Both the position numbers and the translations under genes were made by a program. From Flavobacteriales bacterium (lineage in GTDB: Bacteria > Bacteroidota > Bacteroidia > Flavobacteriales_F > PHOS-HE28): 64,000 nt of DNA. The notes under the pieces were generated by a model. The model did not search any database and was not told the origin of the DNA. It saw only the letters and a program-made list of their open reading frames with translations. The stretch lies in the NCBI GenBank assembly GCA_016710685.1, contig JADJVC010000006.1:62001-126000 (forward strand). The letters run 5' to 3'. This document shows, one piece after another, positions 1 to 9,699 of this stretch. How positions within the stretch are numbered: position 1 is the stretch's first letter; every line of letters begins with the position of its first letter.

Positions 1-2096
1 TCTTGATCACCCTTGCCATCCTTGGTTTCTTCGCTCAACTTTTTCTGGTCTTCGGCAAGCTTTTCCAACTGGTCGGCGATGTCTTCGGCCTTTTGTTCCA
101 CCTCCATCTGCTTGAACTGTTCCATGGCACGGTCCAGCTCTTTTTCAATGTCCTCCTGACTGAGCTTCATGTCCTGCATTTTCTCCTGCAGTTGCTCTTT
201 GTCGATCTTCTCCAGCATTTCCTGAACTTGCTTGTAGAGCTCTTTCATCTGCTCGCTCAACACGTTTTCAAAAAGCTGCTGCACTTGTTGTTGCTTCTGT
301 AAAATTCGCTCGTCGGCCTGTTTGTAGCTCTGCTGTTCCTGTTGACTTTGCTTCAATGTTTCAGTGGCCTTTTCGACACGTTGCTGTAGTTCCTTCTGCC
401 GATCCAGCACGTCCTGCATTTTCTGTTTGTCCTGCCAGTTCAACTCCTTTTTGTCCTGCATGTCGCGGCGCATCTTTTCCAGGTCGCGCTGCAGGTCTTG
501 CGCGGCTTTGATGCTTTCGTGCAGTTCGTCCTTGATGGCTTCGCCTTGCTTGTCCTGCTTGGCAGCAAGTTCTTCCAGCGTGGGTGCTGCGAAGACCTGC
601 GTAGCGCTCTTTGTGCTCTTGCTGCCACGCACGCCATCGTTGTCCCACACCTCAAACCAGTATTCCAGTTTGTCACCGGGCATCAACCGCAGCGCGTCCA
701 GGTCTTCGAAATCGAAAAAGGATTGCCGCGTTACGCCGGGCTGCACCGCGATGTCCTTGGTGTGTTCGCGCTGGTCGGCGGGAATACTGTCACCACCAAC
801 GGTGAAGCGGTAGTGGAAGGCGAGCCGCTTAAAGCCGTGGTCGTCGCCGATGTCGCCCTTAAACCAGAGCCTGCGCGGGGAAAGACTGTCCGGCTTTTGT
901 TCCACGGCGATGGTGGGATACAGGTCTGGCACAACGTCGATGCGGTATTGCGCCGGTGGCTGCGTGGCTATTCCCCTATTGGTGGGTTGCATGGAGTAGT
1001 TGCCCCCGTTGAGGAACCGCTTGGTGGCCGTGAAGACCTGCCCGCCGGTGGCTCCTTCCCGCGCTGGATCAAGCGTGTACGTGGAATCCGAGAGGACCAA
1101 GGCCATTCCATCCGCGCCGCGTGTTTCTGCCGTCCAAGTAATGCGCGTTCCCGCAGGAACCGAAATATCGCCGGAGCTGTTGGAAGTGGTGTTGCGCATA
1201 CCGAGGTACGGCGGGTATTCCAGCGCCATGGTAAGGCCCAGCAGCATCGGGTTTGCTTCGGTCTCTAAACGCATCCGTGCGCTCTTGAAGCCTTCCGCAC
1301 CGAGCTGAAAATCAACCGGAGCCTGGACGTTGCGGAAGCGGTGGCTGAACCGGTCCGCGCCCTGCCGCACCAACGGCACGCTCTGCCCGCCGATGTCCAT
1401 GAAGACCTGCTGCGGCAAGGCATCGCCCTGCATTTGCACTTCCAGCTCGAAATCTTCGTTCTCCGGCACTTTCAACTCTTTGTTCACTACGTGGAATTGG
1501 AAGGGCGCTTCCGGCAAAAACTCCGTGCCATGGGCCAGCAGCCGCTTGGTGGGGCCCGTAATTAGGCTGGGCGCCGCGAAAAGCAAGATGACCAGCACGC
1601 CCAATGGAGGCAAGGCATAGCGCAAGTATCGCCGGTTAAGGCCCAAGTCGATCGCGGAGCTGAACGGCACCGGTGAAAGCTCCCGGCTGCGCTGTGCTAC
1701 ACTGGCCTCGATCAACTGGCGTTGCTGCGGGTCTTCAATGCTTTGTCCGCGCAGTTGCAGGGTGTTCAGCAGCTTGTCACGTACTTCAGGAAAATGCGTG
1801 CCTACGATCGCCGCCGCATCTTCATGGCTGATCACGTTCCCCATGCGGAAGAGCTTCACCAGGGGCAACGCAATGAAACGCACCAGCACTACAGCGGCCA
1901 ACACGGCCAGCGACCAGAACAAGGCCGTGCGCACGCCGGTGCCGAACTTTCCGAAGTATTCACCCAGCGAGGCCAGCAAAAAGAAAAGCACGAGCAGCCC
2001 AACGCTGTACAAGATGCCGCGGATCAAGCGGTCCTTGTAGTACTTGCGGATGAATCCATCCAGCTTGGCGATGAGCAGGTCGTAGTCCGAGGCCAT
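1..2096 (-). CDS. DUF4175-like large membrane protein (3' end beyond window)
   Basis: The frame is open on the minus strand from an ATG at 2096 to the window edge, about 698 codons, so the C-terminus is missing. Near the N-terminus are two hydrophobic segments (about residues 20-45 and 58-80) and a third near residue 160. A long presumably periplasmic region follows, and from about residue 500 a very Gln/Lys/Glu-rich stretch predicts a coiled coil. This layout matches the large Bacteroidota proteins annotated as DUF4175 family, which are often found near mnmG in Flavobacteriales, as here (4.6 kb away). The function is unknown; envelope location is inferred from the membrane segments. Family assignment is from memory of architecture, not a search. 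Confidence 0.7.
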   Translation of the reverse strand, partial: MASDYDLLIAKLDGFIRKYYKDRLIRGILYSVGLLVLFFLLASLGEYFGKFGTGVRTALFWSLAVLAAVVLVRFIALPLVKLFRMGNVISHEDAAAIVGTHFPEVRDKLLNTLQLRGQSIEDPQQRQLIEASVAQRSRELSPVPFSSAIDLGLNRRYLRYALPPLGVLVILLFAAPSLITGPTKRLLAHGTEFLPEAPFQFHVVNKELKVPENEDFELEVQMQGDALPQQVFMDIGGQSVPLVRQGADRFSHRFRNVQAPVDFQLGAEGFKSARMRLETEANPMLLGLTMALEYPPYLGMRNTTSNSSGDISVPAGTRITWTAETRGADGMALVLSDSTYTLDPAREGATGGQVFTATKRFLNGGNYSMQPTNRGIATQPPAQYRIDVVPDLYPTIAVEQKPDSLSPRRLWFKGDIGDDHGFKRLAFHYRFTVGGDSIPADQREHTKDIAVQPGVTRQSFFDFEDLDALRLMPGDKLEYWFEVWDNDGVRGSKSTKSATQVFAAPTLEELAAKQDKQGEAIKDELHESIKAAQDLQRDLEKMRRDMQDKKELNWQDKQKMQDVLDRQKELQQRVEKATETLKQSQQEQQSYKQADERILQKQQQVQQLFENVLSEQMKELYKQVQEMLEKIDKEQLQEKMQDMKLSQEDIEKELDRAMEQFKQMEVEQKAEDIADQLEKLAEDQKKLSEETKDGKGDQ

Positions 2097-2183
2097 GGAA
2101 CAAGGGGGCAGAGCCGGTAGAACGGTGAGGCCCCGCCGGAATTGCCCCGAAAGTTAGGCAGGAACCGCGATGAAGCCCAAAGC

Positions 2184-3044
2184 CTAGCCCCGCCGCATTC
2201 CAGCGATATCCCCCACTTTACAAGCAGAGCCCACCAAGGCCGCGTAACCCGTGTGCGCCAATGCCTTTAACTTGTTGCCGCGCCGGAACCACCATACATC
2301 CTTCAAGAAGAGTGGGAAGTTGTGCCCGTTCAGCAGGTCGAAAGCGATGGACATGGTGGGTTCCAACGATTTGGCCGTGTGCCAAATGCCGAAAGGAATG
2401 AAGAGCGTTTCACCTGCGCCCACCGTGAACGTGATGGGCGTTGCATTGCGGTACAGCGGGAATTTTTCGTAATCCGGATTTTCGTGATCGTTCACCAAGG
2501 ATTTCCATGGGTCGTTCGGGTCCGGGTAGAGGTACTTCTCCTGCCCACGCGGCCACACGGTGAACTGTTTTTTACCGTACAGCTGGTTGATCCACGCACT
2601 GAGGTGGTAGTAGTCCAGGTGGATGTAGGGGAACTTTCCGCCAGGACCACCGATGAAAAGTTCGATCGCGCCGCCCCACTGCCCCTTGGAAAACAATGGG
2701 CTTTCCAGCCAGTTCGGCTTGGCGTAATTCAAGCTCAATGGCTTGAGCATCGGAATCACTTCAGGCAGTTGCGTGTTCACGTGGAACTTGCATGGATAAG
2801 GCACGGGGCGCGAGGTATCCTTGCCTTCCACAAGGTCCAAAATCTCGTTCATGGAATAATCCTTGCCGTCCACTTCCGTGTGGCGGTCGCCATAGTTTTT
2901 GCGGAACCAATCCGGGCTGAAGGTGCCGTTGGCCTGCCAAACCTGGCTGGCATCGGTGAACACCAACGGAATGCCCGGTTTCCAATGTTCCTCGATGAAC
3001 TGCTCGTAAGTAAGGTCCTTGATGGACGCGCGCTTGATCTCCAT
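2184..3044 (-). CDS. JmjC/cupin-8 type Fe(II)/2-oxoglutarate oxygenase
   Basis: A 286-residue protein with the double-stranded beta-helix metal site of the cupin-8/JmjC class: an HxD pair at His142 and Asp144 (context PYIHLDYYH) and a distal His222 in GIWHTAKS. Family members are Fe(II)- and 2-oxoglutarate-dependent hydroxylases acting on proteins or small molecules; the substrate here cannot be told. There is no signal peptide, so it is probably cytoplasmic. It stands alone, 164 nt downstream of the CHASE3 kinase gene, with its own promoter-like boxes near 3123-3154. Start chosen at the ATG directly preceding the conserved N-terminal part. Confidence 0.8.
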   Translation of the reverse strand: MEIKRASIKDLTYEQFIEEHWKPGIPLVFTDASQVWQANGTFSPDWFRKNYGDRHTEVDGKDYSMNEILDLVEGKDTSRPVPYPCKFHVNTQLPEVIPMLKPLSLNYAKPNWLESPLFSKGQWGGAIELFIGGPGGKFPYIHLDYYHLSAWINQLYGKKQFTVWPRGQEKYLYPDPNDPWKSLVNDHENPDYEKFPLYRNATPITFTVGAGETLFIPFGIWHTAKSLEPTMSIAFDLLNGHNFPLFLKDVWWFRRGNKLKALAHTGYAALVGSACKVGDIAGMRRG

Positions 3045-3122
3045 GGTGATGTGGCAATAACGTTGCTACGTAGGGCGTGGGCCATAGGTTAGCACACGGT
3101 GAATTGGCCCCGATATTAGGAG

Positions 3123-3154
3123 TAAATATAAATTCAAGGACCGGCCGCTGTCAA
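3123..3154 (-). promoter_or_regulatory. Putative promoter of the JmjC oxygenase gene
   Basis: Reading the minus strand, TTG (3154-3152) is followed after 21 nt by TATATTTA (3130-3123). This is close to the Bacteroidota pattern TTG-N19..21-TAnnTTTG, with one mismatch. The implied start of transcription is about 70 nt upstream of the ATG. Confidence 0.4.
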
Positions 3155-3208
3155 CTGCCTATCGTCCACTTGCAAGAAAGGTCCATGGACCCAATGAATT
3201 TATCCCCT

Positions 3209-4984
3209 TCAGGCGGGGAAGGTGAGTGAAAAGCGCGTGCCCTCCCCTACTTCACTGTGTACCTCGACGTGAACGCCGTGCGCATTGAGGATGGTGCGGG
3301 CCGAGGTAAGGCCCAATCCCATTCCCCCGCTCCTTCCCGAATAAAAGGCCTGGAACAAGCGTTTTATGTTTTCCTCTGCGATGCCTTTGCCATTATCCTC
3401 CACACAGATCTGCACCCTGTCGCGAGCCAGCCCGGCTGTGAGGCAAAGCTCCCCTTTGCCGGGCTCCATGGCCTCCACCGCATTGATGCACAGGTTCGAA
3501 AGGGCCACGCCAAGCAAGGCCTCATCGGCCAACACGGTTTCTGCGCCGGCCTTCACTGTAACCCTGCCGGACATGTGCTGCAGCTCCAGCCGGTCTTGAA
3601 CGGTGGCCAAAGCGGCACTTAGCACAGTTTGCACATCGCACTTATGCTTGGCCAACTCCTTGGGCTTGGAGGATTCCAACAGGTCATCAATAAGCCCGCC
3701 GATTCGCTGGATGTTGCGGCTTAGTATCTCCGTGAATGGCCGCACCGCATCTTGGTCCGTGGGCGAAAGCTCGTCCACCATTTGCCCCAACGCCATGTGT
3801 AGGTTGGTCAACGGATTGCGCACTTCATGCGCGATGGTGCGCGCAATGCCGCCGGTGATGGCCAGCCGGTCGCTTTCCGCCAAAAACCCTTGGGCACGCC
3901 GCGTTTCGGTAACATCCGTGATGGTGATCACGAAACCATCCAGTAACCGTAACGCATGAATGTGGACCCAGTTGTCCGGGCGCCTCTCAGAAGGAATAGT
4001 GTCTTCCAGTGGCGTGCCGCTCTCTACCACCTCCGCCAAGCGATCGAACGAGCCGTTCTCCTTTAAAACGGGCAGCACGTCCAGCAATTTGGCTCCTATC
4101 AAGGCCCGCCCATCTTGGCCATACAACCGCTCACTTTCCTGGTTGGTGAGCAGCCACTCGAAATCCGCGATCGCCCCCTTGTGATCCCGGATGCTGCGGA
4201 AGGCCATGATGGAACTGGGGGAGCTATCGAGCACACGCCGCAGGGAACGTTCGGCAAAAAGCCGTGTGCGCACCTCCTCGTCCAATTCCACCACCTTGGC
4301 CTGGGTGTCGTTTTTCGCCCGTTCCGCATCCTTTAATGCCCGGAATAATCGCCAGAACAACAAGGCGGAGGCCGCAATGGCCAGTGCCGTGTAGATCAAC
4401 AGCATCAAGGGTGTATCGGGCCGCAGGGATTGTTCAATCCGCTGGTCCCGGTCCCGTGCTTCTTCAATAGCTGCCGTAATGCGCGCCTGCTCTTGGCGCA
4501 CCCGCTCCATCAGTGCGTTGCCCTCGGTCAATTGTGCCAATTCACCGTCCTGGAGTCCGATCGACGTGGCGCGCTCGGAAAGGAATTGGTCCTGCACCTG
4601 TTTGATCATTCCACGCGAAAGCCCGATGAACCCGGAGAGGTCTTCATGCACGGCCCCGACACGGTCCAAGGAATCAAGCCGACGGATGCTGCGCTCCACG
4701 CCGGGTTGCGCTGCATTGAAAGGGGCCAGCAGCGCCGTGTCGTGCGTGAGGATGTAGCTGCGAACCCCGGTTTGGGCATCTTTCAGGCCAGAACCAAGTG
4801 CCTCCAACTCATGAAGCACGGTATTGGCTTCGCGCGCGCTTTCGCTGGCCTCCGTAAATCGTGTATATGTGCGATACGTGGCATAAACCACCAGCAAGAG
4901 CAGCACCAAAACCCCACCGTACAACCAGCGCAACAAAATCCGGTCGCGTTTGCTGTGACTTTCTGCCTGGCCGGCCTCCTCCAT
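3209..4984 (-). CDS. CHASE3-PAS sensor histidine kinase
   Basis: 591 residues. A membrane segment at about 20-36, a helical CHASE3-like extracytoplasmic region (about 40-185), a second membrane segment at about 192-213, a coiled linker, a PAS domain (about 245-365), then the kinase core. The HisKA phospho-acceptor is His386 in ARTIAHEVRNP; the N box NLCINAVEAM and the G boxes DNGKGI and GMGLGL are intact, so it should be active. It follows the sigma-54-type response regulator gene by 25 nt on the same strand, so the two probably form an NtrB/NtrC-like operon and cognate pair. The signal is unknown; CHASE3 domains are common in bacterial kinases sensing envelope or extracellular cues. Confidence 0.9.
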   Translation of the reverse strand: MEEAGQAESHSKRDRILLRWLYGGVLVLLLLVVYATYRTYTRFTEASESAREANTVLHELEALGSGLKDAQTGVRSYILTHDTALLAPFNAAQPGVERSIRRLDSLDRVGAVHEDLSGFIGLSRGMIKQVQDQFLSERATSIGLQDGELAQLTEGNALMERVRQEQARITAAIEEARDRDQRIEQSLRPDTPLMLLIYTALAIAASALLFWRLFRALKDAERAKNDTQAKVVELDEEVRTRLFAERSLRRVLDSSPSSIMAFRSIRDHKGAIADFEWLLTNQESERLYGQDGRALIGAKLLDVLPVLKENGSFDRLAEVVESGTPLEDTIPSERRPDNWVHIHALRLLDGFVITITDVTETRRAQGFLAESDRLAITGGIARTIAHEVRNPLTNLHMALGQMVDELSPTDQDAVRPFTEILSRNIQRIGGLIDDLLESSKPKELAKHKCDVQTVLSAALATVQDRLELQHMSGRVTVKAGAETVLADEALLGVALSNLCINAVEAMEPGKGELCLTAGLARDRVQICVEDNGKGIAEENIKRLFQAFYSGRSGGMGLGLTSARTILNAHGVHVEVHSEVGEGTRFSLTFPA

Positions 4985-5009
4985 GCTCTTCAGGCTGTGT
5001 AAAACCAGC

Positions 5010-6398
5010 TCATACCTCGATCCCGAAGGATTTCAACTTGTTGTACAACGTCTTTCTGTCGATGTTCAGCATTTCAGCGGTACGGGACTTATTGAAGCCG
5101 TTCCGTTCCAGCGCCTTGAGGATCGCCTGCTTTTCCGCGGAATGCGAAACGCCCTTCAGCCCATCAGAAAAGGCGGCCTGTGGTGTATTCCGGTCTGCTT
5201 GTCGCGGCAATGGGGAACCGCTGATAACCTCTGCCGGTAAGCCGCTTAATTGGACTTTCCCCTCGGTGGTCAATAGCACGGACCGCTTTACGACGTTACC
5301 CAGTTCGCGCAGATTGCCCGGCCAACCATGGGCCATCAACAGGTCCCTTACTTTGGGGTCGAAGCCCGAAACATCCTTGCCTAACTGGTCATTTGCCTTG
5401 GCTAAAAAGTACTCGGCAAAAACCATGATGTCCTCCGGCCGGTCGCGCAGCGGAAGCAGGTCGATGCTGAATTCGTTGACGCGGTGCATCAAGTCCTCGC
5501 GGAAGCGGCCCTCCGCCACCGCAAGGGCAAGATCCTCGTTGGTGGCCGCCAGAATGCGCACATCAACGGCGATGTCCTTCTCCCCCCCAACCCGCTTGAT
5601 TCGTCGCTCCTGCAAAACGCGCAGCAACTTCACTTGGTTCTCATAAGAAAGATTGCCGATCTCGTCCAGGAAAAGCGTGCCGCCATCGGCTTGCTCAAAA
5701 CTGCCCCGCTTCTCAGCAACAGCCCCGGTAAACGCGCCCTTTACATGGCCAAACAGCTCACTGCCAGCTAAGTCTTTCGGCAACGCACCGCAGTCCACGG
5801 CAACAAAGGGTTTGGCGCTCCGCTTGCTGCGGCGGTGGATCTCTTTGGCCACATATTCCTTGCCCGTACCCGTATCTCCGGTGATCAATACCGTCATGTT
5901 GGTGGGTGCCACCAAGGTGATGTGGGCATCCATGCCGGCGGCGTGTGCTCCGCTGCCCTGGATGTAATCCGGTCCCGGTTTTGGGGCGTTGGCCGACTTG
6001 GTCTTGGCAGGCGTTTCCTGCGAGGCCCCCTCCCCTTCCGCCAGCGCATCCTTAATACGCATCAGAATTTCGTCCGGATAAAGCGGCTTGCCAACGTAAT
6101 CGAACGCGCCCTTGCGCATCAACTCAACCGCAGTGCGCACGTCGGAATAACCGGTGATGATGATCACCGCGGTTTCACGTGAAATGCCCTTGATATGCTG
6201 GAGCATCTGCGCACTATCCGTGTCCGGTAAGCGATGGTCGCACAACACCAGATCATAGCGGTGCTCTTTCAGCAATTCTTTAGCCGAGGACCCACGCTGG
6301 GCGGTGTCCACTTCATAACCCTGCTTCTTCAAGAAGCGGTCCAGCAATGTACAGATGTCGGCATCATCGTCTATTACGAGCAAACGGTGCTTTGCCAT
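5010..6398 (-). CDS. NtrC-family sigma-54-dependent response regulator
   Basis: 462 residues from the ATG at 6398. The open frame extends 72 codons further upstream, but that extension has no receiver-like sequence and covers the promoter-like box at 6459, so the start was set at MAKHRLLVIDDD. The receiver domain has the acidic pair DD10-11, phospho-acceptor Asp54 and Lys104. The AAA+ domain has Walker A GDTGTGKE (174-181), the sigma-54 contact loop GAFTGA (221-226) and Walker B LFLDEI (about 241-246). A Fis-type helix-turn-helix ends the protein. It should activate sigma-54 promoters on phosphorylation by the kinase encoded 25 nt downstream. Confidence 0.93.
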   Translation of the reverse strand: MAKHRLLVIDDDADICTLLDRFLKKQGYEVDTAQRGSSAKELLKEHRYDLVLCDHRLPDTDSAQMLQHIKGISRETAVIIITGYSDVRTAVELMRKGAFDYVGKPLYPDEILMRIKDALAEGEGASQETPAKTKSANAPKPGPDYIQGSGAHAAGMDAHITLVAPTNMTVLITGDTGTGKEYVAKEIHRRSKRSAKPFVAVDCGALPKDLAGSELFGHVKGAFTGAVAEKRGSFEQADGGTLFLDEIGNLSYENQVKLLRVLQERRIKRVGGEKDIAVDVRILAATNEDLALAVAEGRFREDLMHRVNEFSIDLLPLRDRPEDIMVFAEYFLAKANDQLGKDVSGFDPKVRDLLMAHGWPGNLRELGNVVKRSVLLTTEGKVQLSGLPAEVISGSPLPRQADRNTPQAAFSDGLKGVSHSAEKQAILKALERNGFNKSRTAEMLNIDRKTLYNKLKSFGIEV

Positions 6399-6458
6399 GG
6401 AGTGGTGCGGGTGGATTGCGGAGTGTGATGGGTTCCTGTAGCGATTCGTGGTGGGCGA

Positions 6459-6466
6459 TAAAGATA
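6459..6466 (-). promoter_or_regulatory. -7-like box upstream of the NtrC-family regulator
   Basis: Minus-strand TATCTTTA, one base from TAnnTTTG, about 60 nt upstream of the regulator ATG. No clear TTG partner was seen. The rest of the 310-nt gap 6399-6708 holds only the mnmG-side elements listed separately. Confidence 0.35.
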
Positions 6467-6625
6467 CGGGCGAGGCGGTTGTTTGGATGGCTGACTTTCC
6501 GAATGTGTGTTGCAACTTTTCCGTTTGCTGAATGTACTGCGAAGCGTGATGGCCGGTCACGGAGATGGTGCTGTTCTTTCCTACTGCTTCCACACTGTCA
6601 ATCTCATTTCGCACGTAACTCAGCG

Positions 6626-6633
6626 TAAATTTG
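6626..6633 (+). promoter_or_regulatory. -7-like box upstream of mnmG
   Basis: TAAATTTG fits the Bacteroidota -7 consensus TAnnTTTG and lies 75 nt before the mnmG ATG. No convincing -33 TTG was found at the usual spacing. Confidence 0.35.
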
Positions 6634-6691
6634 CGCTCCCTTCTGTTTTGTGTTATTTTAACACCTTGATTTTCAGCACCTTAACCGGATC

Positions 6692-6705
6692 GTTCCACGT
6701 GGAAC
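6692..6705. promoter_or_regulatory. parS: parS-like centromere site 1
   Basis: Perfect 14-bp palindrome GTTCCACGTGGAAC, preceded by ATC and followed by A. It fits the widely conserved ParB-binding parS consensus tGTTnCACGTGnAACa. It ends 3 nt before the mnmG ATG, in the place of a ribosome-binding site. Two identical copies lie at 8207 and 8615. Confidence 0.8.
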
Positions 6706-6708
6706 ATC

Positions 6709-8605
6709 ATGAAAAACATTGAAACATACGACGTTGTTGTTGTAGGCGCCGGCCACGCAGGTTGCGAAGCCGCAGCCGCTGCTGCCAACATGGGCAGCTC
6801 CGTACTGCTCATTACCATGAACATGGGGGTAATTGCCCAAATGAGCTGCAACCCCGCCATGGGAGGCGTGGGCAAGGGACAAATTGTCCGCGAGGTTGAT
6901 GCCCTTGGGGGATACTCCGGAATTGTAAGCGACATCAGCACGGTCCAGTTCCGTATGCTGAATAAGAGCAAAGGACCCGCGATGTGGAGCCCGCGCACAC
7001 AAAACGACCGCGAACTCTTCGCCCATACTTGGCGCAAGAAATTGGAAGAAACGCCCAATGTCCACTTCCGCCAGGACACTGTCACCGGAATCGAAGTTGA
7101 AAAGGATGAAGAGGGTCGCACTCGAATATGTGGCGTGAAAACTGGTATAGGCAGTGTGATCCCATGTCGTGCGGTAATCCTCACCAACGGAACCTTCCTG
7201 AGCGCCGTAATGCACATCGGTGAGAAACAATTTGGCGGTGGCCGGGCAGGTGAGAAAGCCGCCTACGGCATCACGGACCAGCTCATCCAGCTTGGGTTTG
7301 AAACCGGCCGCATGAAAACCGGCACTCCTCCTCGCGTGGATGGCCGGAGCATCGATTACCGCGTTTTGGAGGAACAACGGGGCGATGAGCATCCGTCCAA
7401 AGTTCAGCTTCTCGCCAGAGACCTCCCCTGCGCGCAAGCAACTCAGTTGCTGGATCACCCACACCAGTGCGGAGGTCCATGACATCCTTCGCACGGGCTT
7501 CGACCGGAGCCCAATGTTCAGTGGCCGGATCCAAGGCCAAGGGCCGCGTTATTGTCCCAGCATCGAGGACAAGATCGATCGGTTCGCCGACAAGGAGAGC
7601 CACCAGATCTTCGTTGAACCGGAAGGATGGAACACGGTGGAAACGTACATCAACGGCTTCAGCACGAGCCTGCCGGAAGAAGTCCAAACAGCTGCCTTGC
7701 GCAGAATGGCCGGCTTCGCCAATGCGCGCATCTTCCGCCCAGGCTACGCCGTGGAATACGACTACTTTCCTCCTACTCAGCTGCGCCACACGCTTGAAAC
7801 CAAGCTCGTAGAGGGGCTCTACTTCGCTGGCCAGATCAACGGCACAACGGGGTACGAAGAAGCTGCTTGCCAAGGCTTGATGGCCGGCATAAATGCAAAT
7901 CTGAAGCTCCAGAACAAAGAGCCCTTCATACTGGCGCGGGACCAAGCCTACATCGGTGTTCTGATCGATGACCTCATTACAAAGGGGACAGAAGAACCCT
8001 ACCGCATGTTTACCAGCCGCGCGGAATTCCGCATCCTTTTGCGGCAGGATAATGCAGACGAACGCCTCACCCCGCTCGCGCATGCAATTGGCATAGCCAG
8101 CAATGCAAGGCTGGAGCGCATCAACCAAAAGTCAGCCTTTTCAAAGGCATTAGACAGCCTCCTGCGCAGCGAAAGCGTAGCGCCCAAAACCGCCAATCCG
8201 GTGATCGTTCCACGTGGAACAGAGGCCCTGAAACAGAAGGTAAAGCTCAACAGTTTGTTACTTCGTCCGCAACTTTCCTATGCCGACATTGAACCGCTTT
8301 CTTCTGCAATACCTGAACTTACGGCAAGCTTTGGAGACCTGCACAATGAAGTTGTGGAGCAGGTGGAGATCCGGATGAAATACGAAGGCTACATCTCCAA
8401 AGAACGCGACATGGCAGACCGGATTTTGCGACTGGAAGACGTGCCGCTTCAGTTCGACACACCCTATGACAAGCTAACTTCCTTGTCCATAGAAGCACGC
8501 CAAAAGCTCAGCAAAATTCAACCAGCCACACTTGGTCAAGCAGCTCGAATTAGCGGCATTTCACCTGCAGACATCAGCGTGCTCATGGTCTATCTTGGCC
8601 GCTAA
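6709..8605 (+). CDS. mnmG: MnmG/GidA tRNA uridine modification enzyme (frameshifted in this sequence)
   Basis: MnmG is the FAD-dependent partner of MnmE, adding the carboxymethylaminomethyl group at U34 of tRNAs. The N-terminal half (257 codons from 6709) has the FAD motif VVGAGHAGCEAA and the family motif RMKTGTPPR. The second half, starting in another frame, has GPRYCPSIEDK, the NGTTGYEEAACQG segment and the C-terminal helical domain ending at 8605. Together they give about 631 residues, the usual length. The frames join near 7399-7401: removing one A from the AAA run restores GDEHPSK followed by FSFSPETSP. This is most likely a one-base sequencing insertion. A parS-like palindrome lies inside the gene at 8207 and another just before its ATG. 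Confidence 0.93.
8207..8220. promoter_or_regulatory. parS: parS-like centromere site 2 (inside mnmG)
   Basis: Second perfect copy of GTTCCACGTGGAAC, again preceded by ATC and followed by A, lying inside the 3' third of the mnmG reading frame where it encodes part of IVPRGTE. Confidence 0.8.
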
Positions 8606-8614
8606 TCTTCGATC

Positions 8615-8628
8615 GTTCCACGTGGAAC
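8615..8628. promoter_or_regulatory. parS: parS-like centromere site 3
   Basis: Third perfect copy of GTTCCACGTGGAAC with the same ATC and A flanks, in the 29-nt gap between mnmG and the methyltransferase gene, 6 nt before its ATG. Confidence 0.8.
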
Positions 8629-8634
8629 ACACCC

Positions 8635-9519
8635 ATGGAAACCGTTGCCAACTGCCCCGCGTGCGCTTCAGAAAAGCACCAACTCGCCTTCAAGGCCAAG
8701 GATCAAACCGTGAGCAATGAACAATTTTCTGTTCAACGCTGCTCCGATTGTGGATTTCTCTTTACATCGCCAAGACCTGATCAAAGCAGGATAGGGGCGT
8801 ACTACATTTCGGACAACTACATTTCGCATATTGAAAATGCGCAAGGTTTCAAGGACCGCATTTATCACTGGGTTCGCAAACGTGCGATTCAGGGAAAGCA
8901 CAAGCTCATTGCCAAGTACCAGCCTACCGGTAAGCTTTTAGACGTGGGTTGCGGCACGGGTGACTTTTTGGCTTACATGGCAGAGCAAAACTATGCCGCA
9001 CAAGGTGTTGAGGTAAGCGGCGATGCCCGCAAAATTGCCACGAGCAAGGGACTTCAACTTACCGCTGAACTTGGGGCAATTCCCACCCAGGCGCAATTCA
9101 ACGCCATTACACTCTGGCATGTGCTGGAGCATGTACCAGACCCACGCACTACACTGCACGAATTGAACGCGCGTTGCGCTTCGGGGGGGCTGTTGGTAAT
9201 CGCCGTGCCGGATAATGAGAGTCGAGACGCACAACACTATGGACCCAATTGGGCGGCCTGGGATGTTCCCCGTCACCTTTCTCACTTTAGGCGAAGGGAT
9301 GTTGAAAACCTGTTGAAGCAAACAGGGTTTCAGTTGTTGGAAATAAAACCCATGTGGTTCGATGCTCCATACGTGAGCATGTTAAGCGAACAACATACTG
9401 GAGCAGGAAACCTGCTTTCCATGATCAAAGGCTGGACCATCGGATTTTGGTCCAATGCCGTTGCTGCTTCTTCAAAACGCCCAACTTCGAGCTCTCTTTT
9501 CGTAGCGCGAAAGTTGTGA
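8635..9519 (+). CDS. Class I SAM-dependent methyltransferase with N-terminal zinc ribbon
   Basis: 294 residues. The N-terminus has two CxxC pairs (CPAC and CSDC about 30 residues apart) that should bind zinc. A Rossmann methyltransferase domain follows, with SAM motif LLDVGCGTGDFL and the later motif LWHVLEHV. The layout matches the methyltransferase-type proteins commonly found next to mnmG in Flavobacteriales; the substrate is unknown. It starts 29 nt after mnmG with a parS-like site in between, so it may be co-transcribed with mnmG. Complete at both ends. Confidence 0.82.
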   Translation: METVANCPACASEKHQLAFKAKDQTVSNEQFSVQRCSDCGFLFTSPRPDQSRIGAYYISDNYISHIENAQGFKDRIYHWVRKRAIQGKHKLIAKYQPTGKLLDVGCGTGDFLAYMAEQNYAAQGVEVSGDARKIATSKGLQLTAELGAIPTQAQFNAITLWHVLEHVPDPRTTLHELNARCASGGLLVIAVPDNESRDAQHYGPNWAAWDVPRHLSHFRRRDVENLLKQTGFQLLEIKPMWFDAPYVSMLSEQHTGAGNLLSMIKGWTIGFWSNAVAASSKRPTSSSLFVARKL

Positions 9520-9699
9520 GCCGCGAGAAGGTGCTTAATTTGCCTTGTGCTGCATTTGTGTCCCCAAATGGGGCCTGGTGTGTACCGTGGTCGCGAACGC
9601 CCATTACAGCGCAGTTGTGTGTGTTGACTCAATCACCTGATAATCAACAAACTATCTCAATACCACCAAAAACGGTAACATACCCCCATCCGTACTCCG

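Noticed and set aside
2775..2787. GTTCACGTGGAAC, near match to the parS palindrome
   Set aside because: One base is missing from the palindrome and it lies within the JmjC coding sequence; probably chance.
6399..6614. 72-codon N-terminal extension of the NtrC-family regulator
   Set aside because: Not receiver-like, overlaps the promoter-like box, and the domain begins at the ATG at 6398.
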